A DNA stretch of 64,000 nucleotides, from positions 2,108,001 to 2,172,000 of the forward strand of contig NZ_OZ244708.1 of the NCBI RefSeq assembly GCF_965218915.1, read 5' to 3'. Within the stretch, counting starts at the first letter, position 1, and each line of letters starts with the position of its first letter. A program made the position numbers and the translations under genes. The notes under the pieces were generated by a model. It was not told the origin of the DNA, made no database searches, and saw nothing but the letters and a program-made list of their open reading frames with translations. Below are positions 26,272 to 35,885 of the stretch, in pieces. The DNA comes from Novosphingopyxis sp965218915 (lineage in GTDB: Bacteria > Pseudomonadota > Alphaproteobacteria > Sphingomonadales > Sphingomonadaceae).

Positions 26272-27639
26272 TCATTCGCCCCCCAGCATATGCTCCACCA
26301 GCCTGCCCAGCGTGGCGAAGCCAGTCAGCTTCAGCCCGTCGCCCTTCTCCTTGAGCGAGGCGGGCACCAGCGCCTGGCCGAACCCCAGCTTGGCCGCTTC
26401 GCGCAGCCGCAGCGCGCCGTGCGCCACGGGGCGGATTTCGCCCGACAGCGACACCTCGCCGAACAGCACCGCGCCGCCGGGCAGCGGCCGCTCGGACAGC
26501 GCGGAGACGAGCGCCGCCGCCACCGCCAGATCGGCCGCCGGGTCGGAAACGCGGTAACCCCCGGCGACGTTGAGATACACCTCGGCGGTGGAAAAGCTGA
26601 GGCCGCAGCGCGCCTCCAGCACCGCCAGGATCATCGCCAGCCGCCCGCCGTCCCAGCCGACCACCGAGCGCCGCGGCGTAGCGCCGGAGGACAATCGCAC
26701 CGTCAGCGCCTGGATCTCGACCAGCACCGGACGCGTGCCCTCCAGCGCGGGAAAGACGGTCGCGCCGGTGAGCGCCTCGCTGCGGTCGGTCAGGAACAGC
26801 GCCGAGGGGTTGGCGACCTCGCTCAGCCCCTCCTCCGCCATCGCGAACACGCCGATCTCGTCGGTGCCGCCGAAGCGGTTCTTGATCGCGCGCAGGATGC
26901 GGTACTGGTGGCTGCGCTCGCCCTCGAAGCTCAGCACGCAGTCGACCATATGTTCCAAGACGCGCGGCCCGGCGATGCTGCCGTCCTTGGTGACATGGCC
27001 GACCAGGAACAGCGCGGTGCCGCGCGTCTTGGCGAAGCGGATCAGCTCCTGCGCGCTGGCGCGGACCTGGCTGACCGTGCCGGGCGCGCCCTCGATCAGG
27101 TCCGAATGCATCGTCTGGATCGAATCGATGATCAGCAGCGCGGGCGGCTCGCCCCCCCCGAGCGTGGTCAGGATATCGCGCACCGAGGTAGCCGCGGCGA
27201 GCATCACCGGCGCCTTGCCAAGCCCCAGCCGACGTGCCCGCAACCGCACCTGATCGGACGCTTCCTCACCCGAGATATATGCCACCGAAAGCCCTTCGTG
27301 CGCCAGCTTGGCCGCGGCCTGCAGCAGCAGCGTCGACTTTCCGATCCCCGGATCGCCGCCCAGCAAGATCGCCGACCCCGTCACGATCCCGCCGCCCAGC
27401 GCCAGATCGAACTCGGCGATCCCGGTCGATCGGCGCGGCGGCAGCGGCACGTCGCTGTCGAGCGGCGACAGCTCGACCCGCCGCCCCCCGCGATGCAGAT
27501 CATGTTTTTGCGCGAACACCGTCTCGCCGGCATCCTCGACCAGGCTGTTCCATTCCTTGCAGTCCGGACACTGCCCCTGCCATCGCGGGCTGACCGAGCC
27601 GCAGGCGTTGCAGACATAGTGTTTCTTCGGTTTGGCCAT
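26272..27639 (-). CDS. radA: DNA repair protein RadA
   Basis: 455 residues. An N-terminal zinc finger (CNACGSVSPRWQGQCPDC), the RecA-like ATPase with Walker A GGDPGIGKST and Walker B LLIIDSIQTM, the RadA-specific KNRFGGTDEIGVF motif, and a Lon-protease-like C-terminal domain (LEARCGLSFSTAEVYLNVAGG). It acts as a branch-migration helicase in recombination. The gene is bracketed by inverted copies of a composite repeat. Confidence 0.96.
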   Translation of the reverse strand: MAKPKKHYVCNACGSVSPRWQGQCPDCKEWNSLVEDAGETVFAQKHDLHRGGRRVELSPLDSDVPLPPRRSTGIAEFDLALGGGIVTGSAILLGGDPGIGKSTLLLQAAAKLAHEGLSVAYISGEEASDQVRLRARRLGLGKAPVMLAAATSVRDILTTLGGGEPPALLIIDSIQTMHSDLIEGAPGTVSQVRASAQELIRFAKTRGTALFLVGHVTKDGSIAGPRVLEHMVDCVLSFEGERSHQYRILRAIKNRFGGTDEIGVFAMAEEGLSEVANPSALFLTDRSEALTGATVFPALEGTRPVLVEIQALTVRLSSGATPRRSVVGWDGGRLAMILAVLEARCGLSFSTAEVYLNVAGGYRVSDPAADLAVAAALVSALSERPLPGGAVLFGEVSLSGEIRPVAHGALRLREAAKLGFGQALVPASLKEKGDGLKLTGFATLGRLVEHMLGGE

Positions 27640-27715
27640 GGCGGTGGTGGTAGCCAGAACGGATCGGGAACGCCAGCGTTTGTTGCGGCCGGATAGTGTC
27701 TCTGATCGAAGCCAT

Positions 27716-27903
27716 CCCTCTCCCGCTTGCGGGAGAGGGAGACTTGGTCGGCGGGAAGCGGCGACCTAGTCGCAGCGGTGAGGGCCGCCCCGGCAGCGCC
27801 GACCCGTCGATGGCGCTGACGCGCCGCCCACCCTCATCCAATTGCGTCTAGCTCCTCACGGAGCAAGACTGCGTATCCTTCTCCCGCCCCGGGCGGGAGA
27901 AGG
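27716..27903 (+). repeat. Composite palindromic repeat upstream of radA (direct copy)
   Basis: Starts with hairpin CCCTCTCCCGCTTGCGGGAGAGGG and ends with hairpin CCTTCTCCCGCCCCGGGCGGGAGAAGG. It is the inverted counterpart of 25941-26262. It fills half of the 366-bp gap between the divergent radA and patatin-like genes; the rest (27640-27715 and 27904-28005) must hold both promoters, but I see no clear consensus. Confidence 0.75.
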
Positions 27904-28005
27904 TCCTGCGAATTCAAACTGAAACCCTATACGCAACCAATTTTCAGTTGTCGTCATCCCCCCTCCACGGTTGCCCCCCTTCCCCGCATTGCCTAAGCCG
28001 CCGCC

Positions 28006-30345
28006 ATGCGCGAGAAGGAACTCCGGCTGGCCCTCATCTGCTATGGCGGCGTCAGCCTGGCCGTCTATATGCACGGCAGTCTGAAGGAGGTCTGGCGGCT
28101 GCTACGCGCCAGCCGGGCGCATATCGACGGCAGCGAAGAGGTCGATGGGATCGAGCACGTCTATCTCGATCTGCTGAAGGTGATCGAGGACAAGGCCGCG
28201 CTGCGGCTGCGCGTGATGTGCGACATCGTCGCCGGGTCCAGTGCGGGCGGAATCAACGGCATCTTCTTCGCCGAGGCGATCGTCACCGGACGCTCGCTCG
28301 ATCCGCTCACCGACATGTGGCTCGAAGTCGCGGACGTCGACCGGCTGCTGTCGCAGGACGCGCGGCCGGTGAACCGTTTCAGCAAGATCTGGGCCGAGCC
28401 GCTCGCCTGGGCGCTGCTGCGCAAGAAGGCGGTGGCGATCGAGAAAACCGTGTCCGCCGAAGCCCGCGCCGAGATCGCCGACAAGCTCTCGCGCTTCGTG
28501 CGCGCGCGCTGGTTCGCCCCGCCCTTCGGCGGGCACGAGTTCACGCGGTTGCTGTTCGACGCCTGCGAGGCGATGGGCGCCGCTCCGGCGGGTCCGCGCC
28601 TGCTGCCGCTCAGCCAGCCGCTCGACCTGTTCGTGACCGTGACCGATTTCTACGGGCATCGCGAGCAGCTCAAGATCAACAGTCCGGACGAGGTAACCGA
28701 GACCGAGCATCGCCTGACCATCGGTTTCAACAGCCGCAAGGGGCGCGACCGCAGTCTGGGGCCGTCCGCCGAGCTGATCTTCGCAGCGCGCGCCACCGCC
28801 AGCTTTCCCGGCGCCTTCCCGCCGTTCACCGTGCGCGAACTCGACGACGTGCTGGAAGAGCGCGGCCTCGGCTGGCCCGGCCGCGACGCGTTTCTCGAGC
28901 GCATATTGCCCAAGCAGTTCGCCGCGGGCCGCGCCGAGGACACACCGCTGATCGACGGCTCGGTGCTCGCCAACGCCCCGTTCGCTCAGGCCGCGGGCGC
29001 GCTGCGCAACCGCCCCGCCCGGCGCGAGGTCGACCGGCGGTTCGTCTATATCGATCCGATCCCCGACGTACCGATCGTCAATTTCCGGCGCACCGCGCAA
29101 ACGCCGGAAGAACGGCAGTCGCGCGTGCCGGGCTGGTTCACCACCATCCTCGGGGCAAGCTCGAGCATCCCGCGCGAGCAGCCGGTGCGCGACAGCCTGG
29201 AAGCGATCGAGCGCCGCTCTGAACGGATCGAGCGGATGCGGGCGATCACCCGCAATCTGCGCGCGGAGACCGAACGCTCGGTCGAAGCGATGTTCGGACG
29301 CACCTTTCTGCTCTCGCGCCCCACCCCGCGCCGCCTCGCCAGCTGGCGCGACCGAGCCCAGCAGAAGGCCGCCAATGCCGCCGGATACAGCTATGCCGCC
29401 TATGGCTATCTGAAGCTCAGCGGCATTATCGACAATATCGTCGGGACGCTGAAGCGCACCTGTCCGGACAAGGACCCAGGCTTCTTCTCCGATGTGCGCG
29501 CCGCATTGCAGCGCGAACTCGACGCGCGCGGTCTCGGTCATATGGCCGACGCCAAGGGGATGAGCGCCAACCCGGACGCGATCGCCTTCTTCCGCGACCA
29601 CGACCTGCGCTTTCGCGTGCGCCGGATGCGCTATCTCGCGCGCCATTTCAGCGAAGAGGTGGAGATGGCGCGGCTGATTGGACGCGACGAGCTTGAGGCG
29701 ATGGAGAGCGCGATCTTCGAGGGTCTGGCGCTTTATCTGGAGCGCGAGACCGCCGATTTCCTGGGCGAGGATTTTGGCGAGGTCGCCAAGGAGGCGGACA
29801 AGAATCCGGCGCGGCTGCTCGACGAGATCGCCACGCGGCGGGACCTGGCGAAGACCGACGAGCAGGTGGAAACACTGTTTATCAAGGGGCTGGAGCAGCT
29901 ACCGCCCGAGGCGCGGCGCACCATGCTGCTCGCCTATCTCGGCTTCCCCCTGCTCGACATCGCCACGCTGCCGCTGCTCGAGGGCGAGGGGCTGGGCGAA
30001 TTCGATCCGATCAAGGTCGATCGGATCGCGCCGGACGACGCCCTGACGCTGCGTGAAGGTGGCACGCTGGCCAAGCTGAAGGGCATCGAGTTCAATCTAT
30101 TCGGCGCCTTTTTCAGCCGCGCCTATCGCGAAAACGACTATCTGTGGGGACGGCTGGACAGCGCCGAGCGCCTGATCGACATCGTGCTGTCCTCGGTGCC
30201 GGTGGCGGATCGGCCGGACGCGGATGAGGTGGTCATGTTCAAGAAACGTGCGTTCATGGCTGTATTGGGTGAGGAGGAGGAGCGGCTGGAGCGCGTGCGG
30301 CCGCTGATCGAACAGCTGCGGAACGAGATCGAGGGGATTTCGTAA
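28006..30345 (+). CDS. Patatin-like phospholipase family protein
   Basis: 779 residues. The N-terminal patatin domain has the oxyanion loop CYGGVSLAVYMHG, the nucleophile elbow GSSAGG (Ser79), and the dyad Asp317 in LIDGSVLANAPF. The long C-terminal part (about residues 360-779) is helical and lacks known motifs; it fits the large bacterial patatin-related subfamily with a DUF3376-like tail. No signal peptide, so it is probably cytosolic or membrane-associated. A lipid acyl hydrolase of unknown target. An unbroken run of 20 G lies 14 bases after the stop. Confidence 0.88.
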   Translation: MREKELRLALICYGGVSLAVYMHGSLKEVWRLLRASRAHIDGSEEVDGIEHVYLDLLKVIEDKAALRLRVMCDIVAGSSAGGINGIFFAEAIVTGRSLDPLTDMWLEVADVDRLLSQDARPVNRFSKIWAEPLAWALLRKKAVAIEKTVSAEARAEIADKLSRFVRARWFAPPFGGHEFTRLLFDACEAMGAAPAGPRLLPLSQPLDLFVTVTDFYGHREQLKINSPDEVTETEHRLTIGFNSRKGRDRSLGPSAELIFAARATASFPGAFPPFTVRELDDVLEERGLGWPGRDAFLERILPKQFAAGRAEDTPLIDGSVLANAPFAQAAGALRNRPARREVDRRFVYIDPIPDVPIVNFRRTAQTPEERQSRVPGWFTTILGASSSIPREQPVRDSLEAIERRSERIERMRAITRNLRAETERSVEAMFGRTFLLSRPTPRRLASWRDRAQQKAANAAGYSYAAYGYLKLSGIIDNIVGTLKRTCPDKDPGFFSDVRAALQRELDARGLGHMADAKGMSANPDAIAFFRDHDLRFRVRRMRYLARHFSEEVEMARLIGRDELEAMESAIFEGLALYLERETADFLGEDFGEVAKEADKNPARLLDEIATRRDLAKTDEQVETLFIKGLEQLPPEARRTMLLAYLGFPLLDIATLPLLEGEGLGEFDPIKVDRIAPDDALTLREGGTLAKLKGIEFNLFGAFFSRAYRENDYLWGRLDSAERLIDIVLSSVPVADRPDADEVVMFKKRAFMAVLGEEEERLERVRPLIEQLRNEIEGIS

Positions 30346-30651
30346 ATCCCCCTCGTCCGGGGGGGGGGGGGGGGGGGGACGGCCGACAAAATCAGTGGTG
30401 GAGGGCCGCAGCGCTAGTCGTCGAAGACAGTGCTTCGACCCCAAAAAATCGAACGTCATTCCGGGCTTGACCCGGAATCCAAGGCGATATGACACAGCCG
30501 CCGGACCCTGGATCCCGGATCAAGCGGATCCCATCAAAGTAATACTTTGATGGATGCCCATGTCCGGGATGACGGTTTTTTCTTTGACGATTATAATGAC
30601 GGGCTTGCAATCGATACAACACCTATTTCTTCGCGCCTAAGGGTAAAAAAC
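30346..30651. repeat. 306-bp convergent gap: 20-base poly-G tract and REP-type palindrome
   Basis: Bases 30359-30378 are 20 consecutive G. Bases about 30454-30580 form a composite palindrome: ACGTCATTCCGGGCTTGACC at the left and GTCCGGGATGACG at the right, enclosing a perfect small hairpin CCATCAAAGT-AAT-ACTTTGATGG. This resembles the GTCATTCCGGGCTTGACCCGG repeats widespread in alphaproteobacteria. No gene seen. Confidence 0.85.
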
Positions 30652-31782
30652 TCACTCCGCGAACATCGTCCTGATCTTGCCGAAGAAACCCTGGGCTTCG
30701 GGGCATTCGTCGCCGGTCTCGGTCTCGCGGAACTCACGCAGGATGTCTTTCTGACGCGCGGACAGCCTGGTCGGCGTCTCGACCGCGATCTCGACCACCA
30801 AGTCGCCGAAGCCCCGGCCCTGCAGCACCGGCATCCCCGCGCCGCGTTTGCGCAATTGCTTGCCCGACTGGATGCCGTCCGGAATACGGATGCTGTGCTC
30901 CTCTCCGTCCAGCCCGGGCAGTTCGATCGATCCGCCCAGAGAAGCCGTGGTGAAGCTGACCGGCACACGTGCGAACAGGGTCGTACCCTCGCGGCTGAAG
31001 ATGGCGTGCTCGCGGACATGGACGAAGATGTAGAGATCGCCATGCGCCGCGCCGTTCGGGCCGGCCTCGCCCTTGCCCGACAGGCGGATGCGCGTGCCGT
31101 TGTCGACGCCCGGCGGGATCGTGACGTCGAGCTGTTTGGAAACGTCCACCCTCCCCTCGCCCCGGCAGCTCTTGCACGGGCTTTCGATCACCTGGCCGCG
31201 CCCTTGGCAATTGGGGCAGGTCCGCTCGACCACGAAAAAGCCTTGTTGCGCGCGCACCTTGCCGTGGCCGCCGCACAGATTGCAGGCGCGCAGCTCGGTG
31301 CCGGGCGCGGCGCCCGATCCCGCGCAATCGCCGCAATGTTCGGAAACCTCGATCGCGACGTCGCTCTGCTTGCCGTGATAGGCTTCCTCGAGGCTGATCT
31401 CGATATCGTAGCGCAGGTCCGCGCCGCGCGCAGGCCCGCGCCGCTGTCGCCCGCCGCCCGCAAAGGCATCGCCGAACATGCTCTCGAAGATATCGGCGAA
31501 ATCGCCAAAGCCCTGCGCGCCCGCGCCGCCGCGTCCGCCGCCCTGCGCCGCGTTGATATAGGCCTCATGGCCATAGCGGTCATAGGCCGCGCGCTTTTGC
31601 GGATCCTTGAGGCACTCATAGGCCTCGCCGCACGCCTTGAACCGCGTTTCGGCCTGTGCATCGCCCGGATTGCGGTCGGGATGATGTTCCATGGCGAGCC
31701 TGCGATAGGCGGATTTGATGGTTGCGCCGTCAGCGCTTTTCGACACGCCGAGCTGCTCGTAATAATCGACGGTGGTGGTCAT
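30652..31782 (-). CDS. dnaJ: Chaperone protein DnaJ
   Basis: 376 residues. J domain with HPD (MEHHPDRNPGD), Gly-rich linker (GGGRGGAGAQGFG), four zinc-binding repeats (CGDCAGSG, CNLCGGHG, CPNCQGRG, CKSCRGEG), and the substrate-binding C-terminal domain. Co-chaperone that stimulates DnaK ATPase. It follows dnaK after a 129-base gap holding a palindromic repeat whose GGGGAGAGGG forms its ribosome-binding site. Confidence 0.97.
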   Translation of the reverse strand: MTTTVDYYEQLGVSKSADGATIKSAYRRLAMEHHPDRNPGDAQAETRFKACGEAYECLKDPQKRAAYDRYGHEAYINAAQGGGRGGAGAQGFGDFADIFESMFGDAFAGGGRQRRGPARGADLRYDIEISLEEAYHGKQSDVAIEVSEHCGDCAGSGAAPGTELRACNLCGGHGKVRAQQGFFVVERTCPNCQGRGQVIESPCKSCRGEGRVDVSKQLDVTIPPGVDNGTRIRLSGKGEAGPNGAAHGDLYIFVHVREHAIFSREGTTLFARVPVSFTTASLGGSIELPGLDGEEHSIRIPDGIQSGKQLRKRGAGMPVLQGRGFGDLVVEIAVETPTRLSARQKDILREFRETETGDECPEAQGFFGKIRTMFAE

Positions 31783-31787
31783 GATAG

Positions 31788-31911
31788 CCCTCTCCCCTTC
31801 AGGGGAGAAGGTTGGGAGAGGGACCGTGCGTTCCGATCGAAACGATCGCTGGCCATCTCTCCTTCCCCTCTCCCCGGCCCTCTCCCCTGGAGGGGAGAGG
31901 GGGAAGGGATT
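31788..31911. repeat. Palindromic repeat between dnaK and dnaJ
   Basis: Hairpin arms CTCTCCCCTTCAGGGGAGA (from about 31793) and CTCTCCCCTGGAGGGGAGAG (about 31879-31899), oppositely placed. It supplies the ribosome-binding site of dnaJ and may act as a processing or attenuation hairpin that sets the dnaK:dnaJ ratio. Confidence 0.75.
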
Positions 31912-33855
<1,944 letters not shown>

Positions 33856-33935
33856 TTTTATCCTCGAAATGTCGACAGTGGTGGTTTGGCGGCCCGACCC
33901 GTTACGGCATCGAACCAATCCGATTATGAGAGGCG

Positions 33936-33963
33936 ATATAGGTGCCAAATCGCTTGGCACAAG
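33936..33963 (-). promoter_or_regulatory. Sigma-32 (heat-shock) type promoter of dnaK
   Basis: On the minus strand, CTTG (33963-33960), a 17-base spacer, then CCTATAT (33942-33936). This matches the alphaproteobacterial RpoH consensus of CTTG-N17/18-CyTATnT. Within the spacer is a perfect inverted repeat TGCCAA-N5-TTGGCA. The leader to the dnaK ATG is about 75 bases. Confidence 0.75.
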
Positions 33964-34031
33964 ACGGTGGGGGCATTAGGTTCCATGACAAATCGGACCG
34001 TCCCGAAACGCACCAAACCCTAAAGGAAATC

Positions 34032-34565
34032 ATGCCGCGCCTCCGCCTTTTCGCCGCTTCCGCCCCGCTGTTCGGCCTTATCGCACTGTCATCTTGCGGC
34101 CAGGGGCCGGTGCTCGATATCCGTGACCCAGTGGTCAAGCTGAACCCGATCGCGAAGAATCCGTCGGCGCTCTATTTCACCATCCATGGCGGGCCGAAGG
34201 CGACCACGCTGGAGGACGTGTTCAGCCCGGGAGCGGTGCAAACCTCGATGCACGAAAGCGTGCGCGACCCCCGGACCGGCATCACTCGCATGAAGCCGCT
34301 GCTGCGCGTGCCGATCCCGGCAGACACCGATGTGGAGTTCCGCCCCGGCGGTAAGCATGTGATGCTGTACGGCATCAACCTGCCCGCGCGGCGGCTGAAC
34401 GAGATCGACGTCACCTTCGTCTTCGGCAATGGCGACCGGCTTCCGGTGACGGTTCCGATCGCACGGGCCGGAGGCGATGACGGTGACATGGAAGGCATGG
34501 ACATGGGCGGCGCCTCCGCCGCCAACAGCGCGCCGATGCCCGCCGCGACCACGGCGAGCAACTGA
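34032..34565 (+). CDS. Periplasmic copper chaperone PCu(A)C family
   Basis: 177 residues. A lipoprotein-like signal ends LIALSSC. The PCuAC domain has the copper ligands in order: MHESV (Met/His), GITRMKP (Met) and GGKHVML (His-x-Met). A Met-rich C-terminal tail (MEGMDMGG) may add a copper site. It delivers Cu(I) to the CuA site of cytochrome oxidase. The start at 34032 follows AAAGGA. Divergent from dnaK; it shares the 176-base region holding the heat-shock promoter. Confidence 0.9.
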   Translation: MPRLRLFAASAPLFGLIALSSCGQGPVLDIRDPVVKLNPIAKNPSALYFTIHGGPKATTLEDVFSPGAVQTSMHESVRDPRTGITRMKPLLRVPIPADTDVEFRPGGKHVMLYGINLPARRLNEIDVTFVFGNGDRLPVTVPIARAGGDDGDMEGMDMGGASAANSAPMPAATTASN

Positions 34566-34575
34566 ACCCGCGTCC

Positions 34576-35049
34576 TTGTTCGGCCCCCATCCTTCCGGCC
34601 GCGCGCTGACGCCGAGCGAGCGCGATCTATGCGCCGGCATATTCGGCGCCGCGATCGATTACGGAAAGGTCCGCGTCCACAACCGCAAATGGTTTCCCTT
34701 CCAGCCCAAACGCGTGACCATGGCGCCCGACGGGCACCTGTGGTTCAACCCCAAGGACGATCTGTTCTGCGCGGATTTCTGCGCTACGTCGCTCTACCGC
34801 CAAGGCCTGTTCATCCACGAGATGACGCATGTCTGGCAATATCAGTCCGGCATCTTCCTGCCGCTGAAACGCCACTTTTTCTGCCGCTATGATTACAGCC
34901 TGAAACCCGGCTGGCGGCTGCAGCAATATGGGCTGGAGCAGCAGGCCGAGATCGTGAAACACATCTTTTTGCTGCGCGCGGGACAAACGGTGCCGGGCGC
35001 CCCGCCGCTGGCGCAATATGACGGCGTGCTGCCATTTCGGGCGGAGTGA
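34576..35049 (+). CDS. vgr-related HEMTH-motif protein
   Basis: About 157 residues from TTG 34576. The conserved core reads LTPSERDLCAGIFGAAIDYGKVRVHNRKWFPFQPK, APDGHLWFNP and IHEMTHVWQ, an HExxH zinc-metallopeptidase-like motif. It ends with the conserved YGLEQQAEIVKHIFLLR. Sphingomonad relatives are labelled vgr-related, probably wrongly: there is no Vgr or T6SS domain. A TTG start avoids a 90-base overlap with the copper chaperone gene; the frame is open to ATG 34477. Whether it is an active protease is unknown. Confidence 0.75.
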   Translation: MFGPHPSGRALTPSERDLCAGIFGAAIDYGKVRVHNRKWFPFQPKRVTMAPDGHLWFNPKDDLFCADFCATSLYRQGLFIHEMTHVWQYQSGIFLPLKRHFFCRYDYSLKPGWRLQQYGLEQQAEIVKHIFLLRAGQTVPGAPPLAQYDGVLPFRAE

Positions 35050-35627
35050 CGGGGGATTTGGCGCGGATAATATGGGAGGTAGTTGCACTGCCGAGCGGTG
35101 GCTTGCGGACCTGCTAAGCATATCATTGAAGACTGGCATTGGATCGGCTGCCGCCGGGCTGGACCGATCAGGCCGAAGCGTACTTCACGCCCGCCTGACG
35201 CTTTCCGCGGTCGCTCACACAAGACGAAATAGCGCGGAAAGGCGGCCGTTCCCTGGATATTATCCCTTTATCTCAATGGCTTAAGATTAGCTGGCGGAGA
35301 GGGTGTCCGATCTGCTTTCCCATTAAACGTTTGTAATTGCTACATTAGATTATCTTTTCGACCGCCCTTCCCTACAGCCTTCCCCACACCGTTATTCGAG
35401 AAAGGCCGCGTTCGCGGCACGACAAGATGAGCGTGTCGCACTGCCGTAAACTTACGAAGTAAACCTGCTCAAATACATCTAGCGAGCTATTTTATGCGAC
35501 AAATAATTCAGTTCAATCAAACGCAGCCAGTTTGGTATAGCTATGCTCAGATTGAACTGCATACAGCTTGCAACATTTTGAAACATACTGCGCTCCCTCA
35601 GAGGCAAAATATTTAAAAACTGAAACC
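35050..35627. other. Gene-poor, A+T-richer intergenic stretch
   Basis: 578 bases without a convincing gene. Short frames exist (for example 35018-35284) but have no ribosome site or recognisable motif. Composition falls from about 35,290, unlike the flanking coding DNA. I see no tRNA, promoter or known small RNA. Confidence 0.5.
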
Positions 35628-35826
35628 CAAAATTTTGGCGATTATGTGCTTTGCAAACCCTGCCGGATGGAAACTTAGAACGGCATAGCTCCGCCTTTCT
35701 TTGTACGTCATGCCAGCGAAAGCTGGCATCTCAGGCCTCATGGCGATCCCGCGCGAGACCCCAGCTTTCGCTGGGGTGACGAACAAATGAAACGGGTTTG
35801 CAAGGTACATAATCGCCAAAATTTTG
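35628..35826. mobile_element. MITE-like element with 33-bp terminal inverted repeats
   Basis: Arms 35628-35660 and 35794-35826 are reverse complements with two mismatches (left arm starts CAAAATTTTGGCGATTATGT). Inside lies the inverted family A palindrome (GTCATGCCAGCGAAAGCTGG to CCAGCTTTCGCTGGGGTGAC, about 35708-35780). The 199-base unit has no gene of its own. Its inner part also occurs at 7648-7725 without the long arms. Confidence 0.72.
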
Positions 35827-35885
35827 AGGAAAGGAGATTGTTATGTGATCTTCGAAGTGCTGAGAAGGATATTGCTCTTTGATTT

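Noticed and set aside
28102..29646. 514-codon minus-strand frame opposite the patatin-like gene
   Set aside because: Arg/Glu/Gly-biased shadow; the plus-strand frame has clear catalytic motifs.
34576..35049. Type VI secretion component suggested by the name vgr-related
   Set aside because: No VgrG spike, gp27/gp5 domain or neighbouring tss genes.
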